Shown here in pieces: positions 49,459 through 58,738 of a stretch of DNA of 64,000 nt. Each line of letters opens with the position of its first letter. Position 1 is the stretch's first letter. Origin of the DNA: an uncultured Collinsella sp. (GTDB lineage: Bacteria; Actinomycetota; Coriobacteriia; Coriobacteriales; Coriobacteriaceae); the NCBI GenBank assembly GCA_900768265.1, contig CAAGCF010000036.1:201612-265611 (forward strand). The letters run 5' to 3'. The position numbers and the translations under genes are program-made. The notes under the pieces are model-generated. The model was not told the origin of the DNA and did no database searches. It saw only the letters and a list, made by a program, of their open reading frames with translations.

Positions 49459-50106
49459 TTAGCGGAAATGAGCTCCCACGCTAAACTTCGCGCGTGCTTT
49501 TGCCAGGCAATCGTAGTGGCCCACGTTGTGGGCATCGCTCGCGATATAACTGTACAGGCCCTGCTTAAACAGGCGCTGCGCCGGCTTCTTTTCGCGACCG
49601 AATCGTCCACCTGCGATAAAGTCCGCCGAAGCCTGCAGTTTGCAGCCCAGGTCGACCAGGTGTTCAGCCACGCTCACATCCTTTTGAATCGCACGATAGC
49701 GCTCGGGATGGGCAATAATCACCTGGTAACCGCGACACTGCAGGTCGTAAATCGTGTTCTCGTATTCCTCAAAGTCATACGAATCAGCACGCGTCGAGAG
49801 CTCAAGCAAAAACTCGTTTGAGCCATCGAAATGCAGGCGATCGGCCCATTCGATGCCCAAATCCATGAGCTTGGCATGATTGACCTCAAAGCCCATCTGC
49901 AAATGCATATCGCCCGCATGCGCGCAAAGCAGTCGATAGGCCTCCCACATTTTTTCGAAGTCAAAATACGGGTCCCGGCAGTGCGGCGTACACACCATGT
50001 GCGTAACGCCGACGGCGCGGGCCGCCTCGAGCATCGCCAAGCTTTGCTCGAGGTTCGCCGCGCCGTCGTCAACACCGGGCAGGATATGGCAGTGGATGTC
50101 TCTCAT
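49459..50106 (-). CDS. PHP-domain protein-tyrosine phosphatase (CpsB/YwqE type)
   Basis: A 215-residue metal-dependent phosphatase that removes phosphate from the tyrosine tail of BY-kinases. Seen: the PHP start DIHCHILPGVDDGA with metal His and Asp, VCTPHCRDPYFDF, a Glu-rich middle, VIIAHPERYRAI and ASDAHNVGHY near the end. The frame ends shortly after that, a little shorter than the usual 240-250. The order Wzz-like, kinase, phosphatase on one strand is the standard control module for polysaccharide export. GAGGG precedes the start. Confidence 0.92.
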   Translation of the reverse strand: MRDIHCHILPGVDDGAANLEQSLAMLEAARAVGVTHMVCTPHCRDPYFDFEKMWEAYRLLCAHAGDMHLQMGFEVNHAKLMDLGIEWADRLHFDGSNEFLLELSTRADSYDFEEYENTIYDLQCRGYQVIIAHPERYRAIQKDVSVAEHLVDLGCKLQASADFIAGGRFGREKKPAQRLFKQGLYSYIASDAHNVGHYDCLAKARAKFSVGAHFR

Positions 50107-50130
50107 ATCGCCCTCTTATCTGCGTCGTTG

Positions 50131-50886
50131 CTATTTCTTAAAACGCTTCGCCTTCGCAGGGGTCCCCGTTGCAGCGGCACCGCCAACAGCAGGGTTAACT
50201 CCGGCAACGGCGTTGTTCTGGCCCTTGTCCTCGCCATAGTAAGAGTAATAGTAGTCATGGCTCGAGGTCTCGCAGCAGTTCATGACCGTGCCAATTACGT
50301 TAACCTCGGCCTTGTTGAGCTGGTCGAAGGCGGCAAGGATCTCGTTGCGCTTGGCGAAGTCCTCACGGATAACGTAGATGGTGCCGTCGGTAATCGCGGC
50401 GACCTCGGCGGCATCGACAAAGGTGCCCACGGGCGGCGTATCGAAAATGACGTACTGGTACTTCTCCTCCAGCGCGGCAACCAGCTTGGCAAAGCGGCGC
50501 GAGGCGATAATGTCAGCCGGGTTGGGAATGCGCGGCTCAGCATCGAGGAAGAAGAAGTTGGGCTGACCGGTTTCGACGACGGCCTCGTCAATCGACATCT
50601 GGTCGGAAAGGACGGCGTACAGGCCACCGGAATGACGGAGGCCCAGCAGGTTGGCAAGCGTACGGTGACGCATGTCGCACTCGACGAGAAGGACGCTCTT
50701 GCCGCTGGTCGCAATGGCCTGAGCCAGGTTGACCGCAATGGTAGACTTGCCCTCGTTAGGGATGGAGGACGTCACGGTAATGGACTTGATCGGCGTATCG
50801 ACACTCGCAAAGCGAATGTTTGCCAGCAGCGTCTTGGCTGCGTTGCTAAAGGCGAGGGTATCGCTGGTTTTCTTTTTACGGGCCAT
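50131..50886 (-). CDS. Bacterial tyrosine kinase (CpsD/CapB type)
   Basis: A 251-residue BY-kinase. Walker A TSSIPNEGKSTIAVN, Walker A' VLLVECDMRHRT and Walker B YVIFDTPPVGT are all present. The C-terminal tail has a Tyr cluster, HDYYYSYYGED, the expected autophosphorylation site, followed by a low-complexity Ala/Gly/Lys end. It works with the membrane activator encoded just upstream, 3 nt away, and the phosphatase downstream. It would set chain length or export of a surface polysaccharide. No glycosyltransferase, flippase or polymerase genes are in the window. Confidence 0.93.
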   Translation of the reverse strand: MARKKKTSDTLAFSNAAKTLLANIRFASVDTPIKSITVTSSIPNEGKSTIAVNLAQAIATSGKSVLLVECDMRHRTLANLLGLRHSGGLYAVLSDQMSIDEAVVETGQPNFFFLDAEPRIPNPADIIASRRFAKLVAALEEKYQYVIFDTPPVGTFVDAAEVAAITDGTIYVIREDFAKRNEILAAFDQLNKAEVNVIGTVMNCCETSSHDYYYSYYGEDKGQNNAVAGVNPAVGGAAATGTPAKAKRFKK

Positions 50887-50889
50887 GAA

Positions 50890-51546
50890 TTACTTACCGC
50901 CCTTCACAACGGGGAAACGACCGATAACGGGCACACCGAGCAACTCGACGGCATCGTCAACGGAGCGGACGCGGGTATTGAGCATGTCGAGCAGCACGAC
51001 GATTGCAACGGCGACGAACAGGCCGGCCAGAGCGGCGACCGCGATGTAGAGCTTGCGGTTGGGGCCGCTGGGCTGGCTGGGGATCTTTGCCTTATCGATC
51101 ACGTTGACGGCCTGGGCGGCGTCAACGTCCTGAGCCACGGTAGACACCGAGTTGGCAATGGCGTTGGCGACAGCGGCGGCACCGTCGGGGCTGGCGCCGG
51201 TCACGGACAGCGAAATGACACGAGTCGTGGTCTCGCTCGTAACGCTCACCTTGTAATCATCCAAGTTGGAAAGACCCAGCTCCTTAGCAGCACCGCTCTT
51301 GACGCTGTCGCTATCGAGCAGCGTCGCGATATCGTTGGAGAGCATCTGGCTCGCCGACAGGTCGTTGTAATAGCTCGTCTGGCTACCATCGGTCTTGGCG
51401 AGAATGTACATGCTCGTCGTGGCGGTGTAGGTGTTGTCCATCATGGTGAAGGACACGACGCCCATCGCGATCGCGCAGACCACCGGGAGGGCGATGACCA
51501 GCTTAAGGTGCTTTTTAAGCAGCTGGAACAGTTCGAGAAGGGTCAT
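50890..51546 (-). CDS. Wzz/CpsC-type chain-length and kinase-activator membrane protein
   Basis: A 218-residue protein with two membrane helices (about 16-37 and about 167-188) that bound an external domain, the PCP2b layout of Gram-positive CpsC/CapA. The first helix follows LLELFQLLKKHLKLV. The PxxP-like stretch before the second helix reads IPSQPSGPNRKLY, and a short cytosolic tail (RVRSVDDAVELLGVPVIG) would activate the kinase encoded next. The start is preceded by AAAGGC. It begins the three-gene unit. Confidence 0.92.
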   Translation of the reverse strand: MTLLELFQLLKKHLKLVIALPVVCAIAMGVVSFTMMDNTYTATTSMYILAKTDGSQTSYYNDLSASQMLSNDIATLLDSDSVKSGAAKELGLSNLDDYKVSVTSETTTRVISLSVTGASPDGAAAVANAIANSVSTVAQDVDAAQAVNVIDKAKIPSQPSGPNRKLYIAVAALAGLFVAVAIVVLLDMLNTRVRSVDDAVELLGVPVIGRFPVVKGGK

Positions 51547-51722
51547 GCAGCTTGCCTTTCATTTCCCTAGTTCATATCGACAAAACTGCTCGTATGATAT
51601 CGCATCTTCTTGCCAAGTCCGAACTCTATACATAAGATACAGCGCTTACACCATTGTTGCGCAACATTAACGCCGCACCGGCAACCCCGATGCCGCGTGA
51701 AATTCACATGTTTGCAGTACTG
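51547..51722. other. Gap between the Wzz-like and histidine-kinase genes
   Basis: About 175 bp, AT-richer than average. It contains TGTTGCGCAACA, a 12-bp palindrome near 51656, that may be an operator of the polysaccharide unit or the stem end of the kinase transcript. No gene is seen. Confidence 0.4.
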
Positions 51723-53147
51723 CTACACGAACTGCTCGTCCTGTTGCACGGGAAACGTCACCGTGATGGTGGTCCCCACCCCCAACTCGCTTGACATATC
51801 GAGCGAGGCGTGATGATACAGGGCGGCATGCTTGACGATGGCCAGACCCAGACCCGTTCCACCGCGCGCTTTAGAACGGCTCTTGTCAACGCGATAGAAA
51901 CGCTCAAATACCTTACCCTGCTCCTCGGGCGCAATACCAATACCCGTATCGGCAACCGACAGATACGGGTGCCCGTCGTCGTTGGTTCCGCACCGCAACG
52001 TCACCGTACCGCCGGGCCGGTTGTAGCGAATGGCGTTGCTCGCCAGGTTATAGATGAGCTCATCGATCAGGCGCGTTACGCCTTCGACGACCACAGGCTT
52101 GGTCTCATGGCCTATCGTCACATTTGCCTGGCGAGCGACCTGCTCAAGACGCTGCTCGACCGCGTAGATAGCACGCGAAAGCTCAATGGGCTCCGTGGAG
52201 CCAATGGGCACCGCCTCGCCATCACTCGCACGCTCGGCCTCATCCAAGTTCGAAAGCGTGAGAATATCGTTGACGAGCGCCGCCAAACGGCCCGCCTCAC
52301 GGTAGATGCGGCCGCCAAAGGTGCGCAGGTCGTCCTCGCCCTCGACCATGCCGTTTGCAATAAGCTCGGCATAGCCCGAGATTGCCGTAAGCGGGGTTTT
52401 GAGCTCATGGGTGATATTTGCCGTGAACTCGCGACGCATGCGGTCGTTATCGGCAAGCACCGCCATCTGGCGTTTAAGCTCCTGGCGCTGGGACTCAATA
52501 CGCTCGAGCATGGGAACCATCTCGGCATAGGCATGCTCATAGCTACGGCGCGGATGGTCCAAATTGACCTCTTGCAGCGGCGCGATGATGGCACGGGATT
52601 CGCGGCGCGCAAGGAAAAACGAGAGCACCGCGCCCGCTGCCGCGATAAGCAGCATCGGCGCCACCAGCGAAAGCAAAATCGCCGCAACGCCAGGCTGGGC
52701 CTGCGCCAAACGAACGACCTGGCCGTTATCAAGGGCGACGGCGCGATATAGCATAATCTCGTCGAGCGTGGTGCTCGCGCGCTCCGCAGAACCCGAGCCG
52801 TTCTCAAGGGCCTCAACCACCTCGGGACGATCGCCATGGTTGGGCAACATGGAAGGCGACGCCTCGTTGTCGTAGGCGACCGATCCGTCCTTATTGATCA
52901 GCGTGATACGAAGGTCCTCGCGATCGAGGCTTCGCAAGAATGCGATGGGCTCCTGCTGCTCGTTTAAGGCAGCGGCAATAAGCTCGGTTTCCTGCGAAAG
53001 GTTGGCGCTCGTGGCATCTGCCAGGGTATTTTGCACAAAGAACGCGCCCAGCACCGTAAACGCCACGATAACCGCCATAGCGCAAAGAAAAATCGTCGCG
53101 AACACGCGATGCGACAGGGTGCGTTTTCCCTGGGGGGCTAAGACCAC
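51723..53147 (-). CDS. PhoR-like sensor histidine kinase
   Basis: A 474-residue sensor. Membrane helix (about 15-37), an external domain of about 120 residues, second helix (about 155-180), a linker of HAMP-like length, then HisKA with FTANITHELKTPLTAISGYAE (phospho-acceptor His) and HATPase with NLASNAIRYNRPGG (N box), VADTGIGI (G1), FERFYRVDKSR (F box) and GGTGLGLAIV (G2). This is the PhoR/WalK type. It starts with GTG at 53147, 3 nt after the regulator gene stop, with GGAG upstream. With pstB two genes away, phosphate sensing is likely. Confidence 0.92.
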   Translation of the reverse strand: MVLAPQGKRTLSHRVFATIFLCAMAVIVAFTVLGAFFVQNTLADATSANLSQETELIAAALNEQQEPIAFLRSLDREDLRITLINKDGSVAYDNEASPSMLPNHGDRPEVVEALENGSGSAERASTTLDEIMLYRAVALDNGQVVRLAQAQPGVAAILLSLVAPMLLIAAAGAVLSFFLARRESRAIIAPLQEVNLDHPRRSYEHAYAEMVPMLERIESQRQELKRQMAVLADNDRMRREFTANITHELKTPLTAISGYAELIANGMVEGEDDLRTFGGRIYREAGRLAALVNDILTLSNLDEAERASDGEAVPIGSTEPIELSRAIYAVEQRLEQVARQANVTIGHETKPVVVEGVTRLIDELIYNLASNAIRYNRPGGTVTLRCGTNDDGHPYLSVADTGIGIAPEEQGKVFERFYRVDKSRSKARGGTGLGLAIVKHAALYHHASLDMSSELGVGTTITVTFPVQQDEQFV

Positions 53148-53150
53148 GAG

Positions 53151-53879
53151 CTACTCCTCCGATGCGCTAGCCGCGCTGTCGGCTCCTTCGGCATCGTCAT
53201 CGGCCGAAGGCTCGGCCAGACGATAGCCCACGCCGCGCACGGTCTCTATGGCGCTCGCATGCTCGCCGAGCTTTTGGCGGAGCGTCTGCACATGTACGTC
53301 GACGGTGCGCGAACCGCCGTCGAAGTCCCAGCCCCATACGCTCTGCAGCAGCGACTCGCGGGTAAAGACCACGCCAGGTTTGCGCATGAGGTACTCGAGC
53401 AGGTCAAATTCGCGCAGCGTGAGCTTGAGCGGTTCACCGGCAACAGTCACTTCACGGTGGCTGGGCGAAAGTACGATATCGCCCACGCTGAGCACATCGC
53501 TCGCCTGCTTGACCATGCCGCCGCGGCGCAGCAGCGCACGGCAGCGGCTAGCGAGTTCCATAAGCGAGAACGGCTTGGTCAGGTAATCGTCGGCACCGCC
53601 ATCGAGCGCCATGACCTTGTCGAGCTCGGTGTCCTTGGCGGTGAGCATCATAATGGGCACCGTCGCCGTCAGGCGATCGGCACGTAGACGACGCATAATC
53701 GCCAAGCCGTCGGTATCGGGCAGCATGATGTCGAGCAGCACAGCATCGGGCACCCGTCGCGCCACGGCGGCCTTAAACTCGCCATCGCACGAAAAGCCCT
53801 CGGCCTCGATTCCCTGCTTGCGCAGTGCGTAGACCGTCAAATCCCTAATGTTGTCATCGTCCTCGACGTAATAGATCAT
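53151..53879 (-). CDS. PhoP-like OmpR-family response regulator
   Basis: A 242-residue regulator. Receiver domain with YYVEDDDN (acid pocket), VLLDIMLPDTDG (phospho-Asp), MLTAKDTE (Thr/Ala switch) and YLTKPFS (Lys). The winged-helix output domain ends RTVDVHVQTLRQKLGEHAS and VRGVGYRL. A short acidic/Ala tail follows. The ATG at 53879 has AAAGGGG 6 nt upstream; an 8-residue extension is open but unsupported. It pairs with the kinase downstream and lies just after pstB, as expected for a pho regulon control pair. Confidence 0.93.
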   Translation of the reverse strand: MIYYVEDDDNIRDLTVYALRKQGIEAEGFSCDGEFKAAVARRVPDAVLLDIMLPDTDGLAIMRRLRADRLTATVPIMMLTAKDTELDKVMALDGGADDYLTKPFSLMELASRCRALLRRGGMVKQASDVLSVGDIVLSPSHREVTVAGEPLKLTLREFDLLEYLMRKPGVVFTRESLLQSVWGWDFDGGSRTVDVHVQTLRQKLGEHASAIETVRGVGYRLAEPSADDDAEGADSAASASEE

Positions 53880-53943
53880 GTTGAACCCCTTTGCGGCCGG
53901 CATGACCGCATCTTAACCCTAAAGGCGCCTGTACTAGATGGTA

Positions 53944-54819
<876 letters not shown>

Positions 54820-54922
54820 ACCGCATACCTCCATATCGATATCAATTCAGCAGTATCGATAGTAGAAATCGCAGCTCATACGCACGTGAGCGCATTGTCA
54901 AGTGTTTGTAAGGGCACGCTGG

Positions 54923-56161
54923 CTATGCAGCGGGCAGTGCAATGGTAAATATCGTGTGCTCGGGCGTCGATTCGCACGCGATCGTGCCGCCGTGCGCTGC
55001 AACGATCTCCTTGGCGATGGCAAGGCCAAGCCCGGCGCCGCCGCGATTGGTCGCCCGCGCCGCATCCAGGCGATAGAACTTCTCAAAAATCACCTTGAGC
55101 TTAGCCGCCGGAATCGGATCACCCTGATTGATAAAGCGAATTCGCACGCCGCCGTCATCTTGGCGCCCAGCCTCAATCGTGATGGTCGATCCTTCGTAGC
55201 TATAGGCGATGGCGTTTTTCATGATGTTGTTGAACACGCGAGCCATCTTGTCGCCATCCACGAGCACCGTCAGGTCCTCACGCACATCAACTTGGACATC
55301 TTTGTGCTGCTCGTTGAGAATGGGATAGAACTCATCGGCCACCTGCGCCAGCAGCAATCCCAGGTCGACGTAGCCGCGCGTGAGCACAATATCGTGGAAG
55401 TCAAAGCGCGTGATATCAAAGAACTCCTCAATAAGCGCGTCGAGTCGGTGCGCCTTGTCGAGCGCCACGCCCGTAAAGTGCGCGCGCTGCTCAACCGGCA
55501 GGTCGGGCGCCTCCTGCAACAGCGAGAGGTAGCCCACCACGCTGGCAAGCGGCGTGCGCAAGTCATGCGCCAAGTATGTGACCAAGTCGTCCTTGCGATG
55601 CGACTCGTCGCGTAGGGCTTGCTGCACCTTACGCTCGCGATCGCGCGCGCGGTTGAGCGCACCCTCGACCTCCAGGAAGTCTCCGTCGATGTTGTCCCAG
55701 GCGTCAGGATGATCGATCAGGCGGTCCTGGATACGGGCCGCAAGCACGCGGTCGGAATGCTGCTCACCCTGCTCATAGCCCTGGTAGTACAGAGCACGGC
55801 CGCAAAAGAACAAGACGCACACGGCAAGCGCCAGGACAAAGCCAAGCATGTTGAATACAAAGCCGGCATCGAACAGCACCGGTCCCCTAATGCCACCGAG
55901 TGCCACGGTGCCAATCGCCAGCGTCATGACCCACGCGGCACCGCCGATTACCACGCAACGACGCACGATTTCAAAGCGATCGATCAGCAAGAAGCCGATG
56001 AGTAGCACCGCCAAGATACCGGCGATGTTATCAATGCCGATTAGCAGCAGACTCAGCAAAAAGAGCAGCACCGTCGCAAGCGCGCGATTATCGACGACCG
56101 CCCTCACGTATTCAAAGAGCCGATCGGGCACCTCGAACGCCTGCCTATCGTCTTTTGTCAT
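54923..56161 (-). CDS. VanS-like sensor histidine kinase with a multi-helix membrane domain
   Basis: A 412-residue kinase. The first 140 residues hold four or five hydrophobic helices with almost no external loop, so sensing is probably within the membrane. The HisKA motif YLAHDLRTPLASVVGYLSLL is close to VanS-type kinases. The HATPase shows NNIMKNAIAYS (N box), FEKFYRLDAARAT (F box) and GGAGLGLAIAKEIV (G2); the G1 region is degenerate (FINQGDPIP). GAGGATA precedes the start. The partner regulator ends 26 nt upstream, and a D,D-carboxypeptidase gene is divergent from the pair, which points to a cell-wall signal (inference). Confidence 0.9.
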   Translation of the reverse strand: MTKDDRQAFEVPDRLFEYVRAVVDNRALATVLLFLLSLLLIGIDNIAGILAVLLIGFLLIDRFEIVRRCVVIGGAAWVMTLAIGTVALGGIRGPVLFDAGFVFNMLGFVLALAVCVLFFCGRALYYQGYEQGEQHSDRVLAARIQDRLIDHPDAWDNIDGDFLEVEGALNRARDRERKVQQALRDESHRKDDLVTYLAHDLRTPLASVVGYLSLLQEAPDLPVEQRAHFTGVALDKAHRLDALIEEFFDITRFDFHDIVLTRGYVDLGLLLAQVADEFYPILNEQHKDVQVDVREDLTVLVDGDKMARVFNNIMKNAIAYSYEGSTITIEAGRQDDGGVRIRFINQGDPIPAAKLKVIFEKFYRLDAARATNRGGAGLGLAIAKEIVAAHGGTIACESTPEHTIFTIALPAA

Positions 56162-56187
56162 ATCAATATCCTCACAAGCGAAAAGCG

Positions 56188-56883
56188 TTATTCGATGATG
56201 TAGCCGACGCCCCAGACGTTTTTGATAAAACGCGGCTTCTGAGCGTCGTCACCAATCTTTTCGCGCAGGTGACGAATGTGCACCATCACCGTATTGTTGG
56301 AGCCGGGCATAAAGTCCTCGTTCCACACCGCGCGGAACAGGTCCTCCACGGGCGCTACGCTGCCGCGATGCTCGGCCAGATACAGCAAGATGGAATACTC
56401 GATGGGCGTGAGGCGCACCGGCGCACCGTCCACCGTCACGGAGCGAGCGTCACGGTTGATCTCGAGGCCGTCGAGCTGGAGGGTCGGCAACTCGGTCGCC
56501 TGCGCGCGGCTACCGTAGCTGGTGTAGCGACGCAACTGAGCATGAACGCGCGCGATGAGCTCCAGCGGGCGGAACGGCTTGACCACGTAATCGTCCGCGC
56601 CAAGCGAAAGGCCTTCGATCTTATCCTGCTGGGCATCGCGAGCCGTCAACATAATTACGGGATAGGTATGGCTGGCACGAATCGTGCGCAGCAGTTCAAA
56701 GCCGTCGATATCAGGCAGCATGACATCGAGCAGCGCCAGGTCAAACTCTTGTTCCAGAATTGCCTTGGCCGCATCGGCCCCGCTGTAGGCGATCTGGACG
56801 TCAAAGCCCTCTTTTGTAAGGTAGATACCAACCAGGTCGGCGATGGCCTTCTCGTCATCAACTACCAGTATGCGCTCGTTCAT
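56188..56883 (-). CDS. VanR-like OmpR-family response regulator
   Basis: A 231-residue regulator. Receiver: ILVVDDEKAI, LALLDVMLPDIDG (phospho-Asp), MLTARDAQQD and YVVKPFRPLEL. DNA-binding domain: LTPIEYSILLYL, VWNEDFMPGSNNTVMVHIRH (key NTVMVHIRHLR) and the terminal KNVWGVGYIIE. The NEDFMPGSNNTVMVHI stretch is close to VanR-type regulators. AGAGGAG precedes the ATG. First gene of the pair, divergent from the carboxypeptidase gene across a 197-bp gap. Confidence 0.92.
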   Translation of the reverse strand: MNERILVVDDEKAIADLVGIYLTKEGFDVQIAYSGADAAKAILEQEFDLALLDVMLPDIDGFELLRTIRASHTYPVIMLTARDAQQDKIEGLSLGADDYVVKPFRPLELIARVHAQLRRYTSYGSRAQATELPTLQLDGLEINRDARSVTVDGAPVRLTPIEYSILLYLAEHRGSVAPVEDLFRAVWNEDFMPGSNNTVMVHIRHLREKIGDDAQKPRFIKNVWGVGYIIE

Positions 56884-57035
56884 GCGTGCTCCTCTCGCGC
56901 TCCATTATGCCCGAGGCGGCGCCCGCCACACACAACAAGCGTGGGCGATTAAGTCGACCTTAAGCATCCTTGCGCCCGTTCGAGCACGAATGCGGGCCAT
57001 GCGCGCTCGCAACGATCGTCGTCGCCGGCAAACGA

Positions 57036-57041
57036 TATACT
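57036..57041 (+). promoter_or_regulatory. -10 box of the D,D-carboxypeptidase gene
   Basis: TATACT, 40 nt before the chosen GTG start. No clear -35 is seen, so activation by a regulator such as the divergent response regulator is possible. Confidence 0.5.
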
Positions 57042-57080
57042 CTAGTGCCAGAAGAGACCATCCCGTCGAAAGCGAAATCT

Positions 57081-58421
57081 GTGAAGTCCCTCACCTCTTT
57101 TGCAAAACGCTCCGCCCAGCTTGCCGCTGGCTTTGCCTGCGCCATCGCCCTTGTTGCCGGCGCGCCCGCTGTTGCCGGCGCCCAAGTGCTCACGACCGAC
57201 GACGTCTGCGGCAAGACCGCCGACGTCCGCGGCATCACGACAGAAAACCTGCCCGATATCGAGGCAACTAATGCCCTTGTTATGGGCAAGGATGGCACCG
57301 TCTACTATGGACGCGGCGCCGATGAGCAGGTAAAGATTGCCTCGATCACCAAGGTCATGACCGCAATCCTGACCGTCGAAAACTGCAAGATGGACGAGAA
57401 GGTCACGGTGAGCAACGCTGCCGCCACCGTAGGCAACTCGACTGCCGGCCTGCTCGAAGGCGACGAGCTCACCGTGGAGCAGGCACTACGCGGCCTGATG
57501 ATCCCCTCGGGCAACGACGCCGCCATCGTGCTTGCCGAGTACGTGGGCAAAAAGATCGACCCCAAGACCAAAGATGCCGAGGCAACCTTTGTGAAGGCCA
57601 TGAACGAGCGCGCCAAAAAGCTCGGCTGCACCGGCACGGTCTTTGAGAACCCACACGGTCTGGACTTTGATGAGTGGGCCGGCGACATGCACTCAACAGC
57701 ACATGACGTGGCGCTGATGATGCGGGAGGCCATGAAAAACGATACGATTCGTGAAGTCGTCGCGAGCGAGGATTCTTGGATTGAGGTCACGGGCGCCGAT
57801 GGCTCAGACCATTCGCATTCCATGGACACGCACAACGTTTTGCTTGGTCAGGACGGAAACATTGGCGGCAAGACCGGCACCACCGACGACGCGGGCTACT
57901 GCTTTACGAGCGCCTACAACCGCGACGGCGACGAGATCTACACCGTTATTTTGAACTCCACCACCACCGACCAGCGCTTTACCGATACCGCCACCCTTGC
58001 CAACTGGTACTACGGCCACAAGGTCACGGTCGCAATCGCCAACACACAGGAGAACACCGCCAACGGCAACCCGCTCATGGCACGCATTAGCCAGACAGAT
58101 TGGACGGACAAGACGATCGACGCCACGCTCGCCGACCCCGCCGCACAGGCAACGGTGTTCTCACTCGCCGGCGAAGTGACCGAAAAGGTTAGCTACGATG
58201 ACCTTTCGGGCACGGTGCATGTTGGCGATAAGGTGGGCAGCGTTACGCTTAAGCAGGACGGCACCAAGATCGCCGTTATGGATCTGGTGGCCGACGAGGA
58301 AGGAACGGGGCCCAATCCCATCGAGTGGCTGCTCGTGAAGCTCGACCGCCTGGGCCGCCGCATCGACAACCGCCCGCTCACAGCCGAGAGCGAGACCGTA
58401 GCCAAGGCTCCTGAGGTGTAG
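57081..58421 (+). CDS. D-alanyl-D-alanine carboxypeptidase (S11, PBP5-like)
   Basis: A 446-residue penicillin-binding protein that trims the last D-Ala of cell-wall stem peptides. Signal peptide: basic start MKSLTSFAKRS, hydrophobic core LAAGFACAIALVAGAPAVAG, cleavage near AGA-QV. Active-site motifs: SITK (nucleophile Ser), SGN in MIPSGNDAA, and KTGT in IGGKTGTTDD. A beta-rich C-terminal domain (about 330-415) follows, but a clear C-terminal membrane anchor is not seen; the end is a short charged tail. I use the GTG at 57081, which gives a clean signal peptide; upstream in-frame starts add unsuited residues. It is divergent from a VanRS-like pair. Confidence 0.93.
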   Translation: MKSLTSFAKRSAQLAAGFACAIALVAGAPAVAGAQVLTTDDVCGKTADVRGITTENLPDIEATNALVMGKDGTVYYGRGADEQVKIASITKVMTAILTVENCKMDEKVTVSNAAATVGNSTAGLLEGDELTVEQALRGLMIPSGNDAAIVLAEYVGKKIDPKTKDAEATFVKAMNERAKKLGCTGTVFENPHGLDFDEWAGDMHSTAHDVALMMREAMKNDTIREVVASEDSWIEVTGADGSDHSHSMDTHNVLLGQDGNIGGKTGTTDDAGYCFTSAYNRDGDEIYTVILNSTTTDQRFTDTATLANWYYGHKVTVAIANTQENTANGNPLMARISQTDWTDKTIDATLADPAAQATVFSLAGEVTEKVSYDDLSGTVHVGDKVGSVTLKQDGTKIAVMDLVADEEGTGPNPIEWLLVKLDRLGRRIDNRPLTAESETVAKAPEV

Positions 58422-58447
58422 GGCCAAAGCGATATCACATCGAACCA

Positions 58448-58479
58448 AATGAGGCGTCCAACGGGGCGCCTCATTTTTT
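58448..58479 (+). terminator. Terminator after the carboxypeptidase gene
   Basis: AATGAGGCG/CGCCTCATT stem followed by TTTTTTG. Confidence 0.9.
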
Positions 58480-58480
58480 G

Positions 58481-58499
58481 AGGGTTCGAATCCCCAGCT
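58481..58499 (+). repeat. tRNA T-arm fragment, inverted relative to the nearby tRNA-Ser
   Basis: GGGTTCGAATCCCCAGCT matches 18 nt of the tRNA-Ser T arm and acceptor strand but on the opposite strand. It follows the terminator directly and is not part of an intact tRNA. Confidence 0.55.
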
Positions 58500-58514
58500 A
58501 ACGCTCTTGAAACT

Positions 58515-58545
58515 AAAAAAGGGCCCCAAATGGAACCCTTCTTTC
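58515..58545 (-). terminator. Terminator after tRNA-Ser
   Basis: AAGGG-type stem pairing with CCCTT across a short loop, followed on the minus strand by TTTTTTAG. Confidence 0.7.
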
Positions 58546-58554
58546 AATTCATAC

Positions 58555-58645
58555 TGGCGGAGAGCTGGGGATTCGAACCCCAGATGCCCTTTTGGGGCAT
58601 ACTCGCTTAGCAGGCGAGCACCTTCGGCCTCTCGGTCAGCTCTCC
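58555..58645 (-). tRNA. tRNA-Ser (anticodon GCT)
   Basis: A 91-nt type II tRNA with encoded CCA. The acceptor GGAGAGC pairs with GCTCTCC; anticodon loop CTGCTAA gives GCT (58609-58611); the long variable arm GTATGCCCCAAAAGGGCATC marks a serine tRNA; the T loop is GGTTCGAATCC. It reads AGC/AGT codons. Confidence 0.97.
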
Positions 58646-58738
58646 GTAACAGCCGTTCTATAGTAACCAAACAGTCGAGGATGGGCAAGGGGGAATTTTG
58701 GAGCGATTCCAATTTGCCAGTAGACGTCTCAGCCAATC

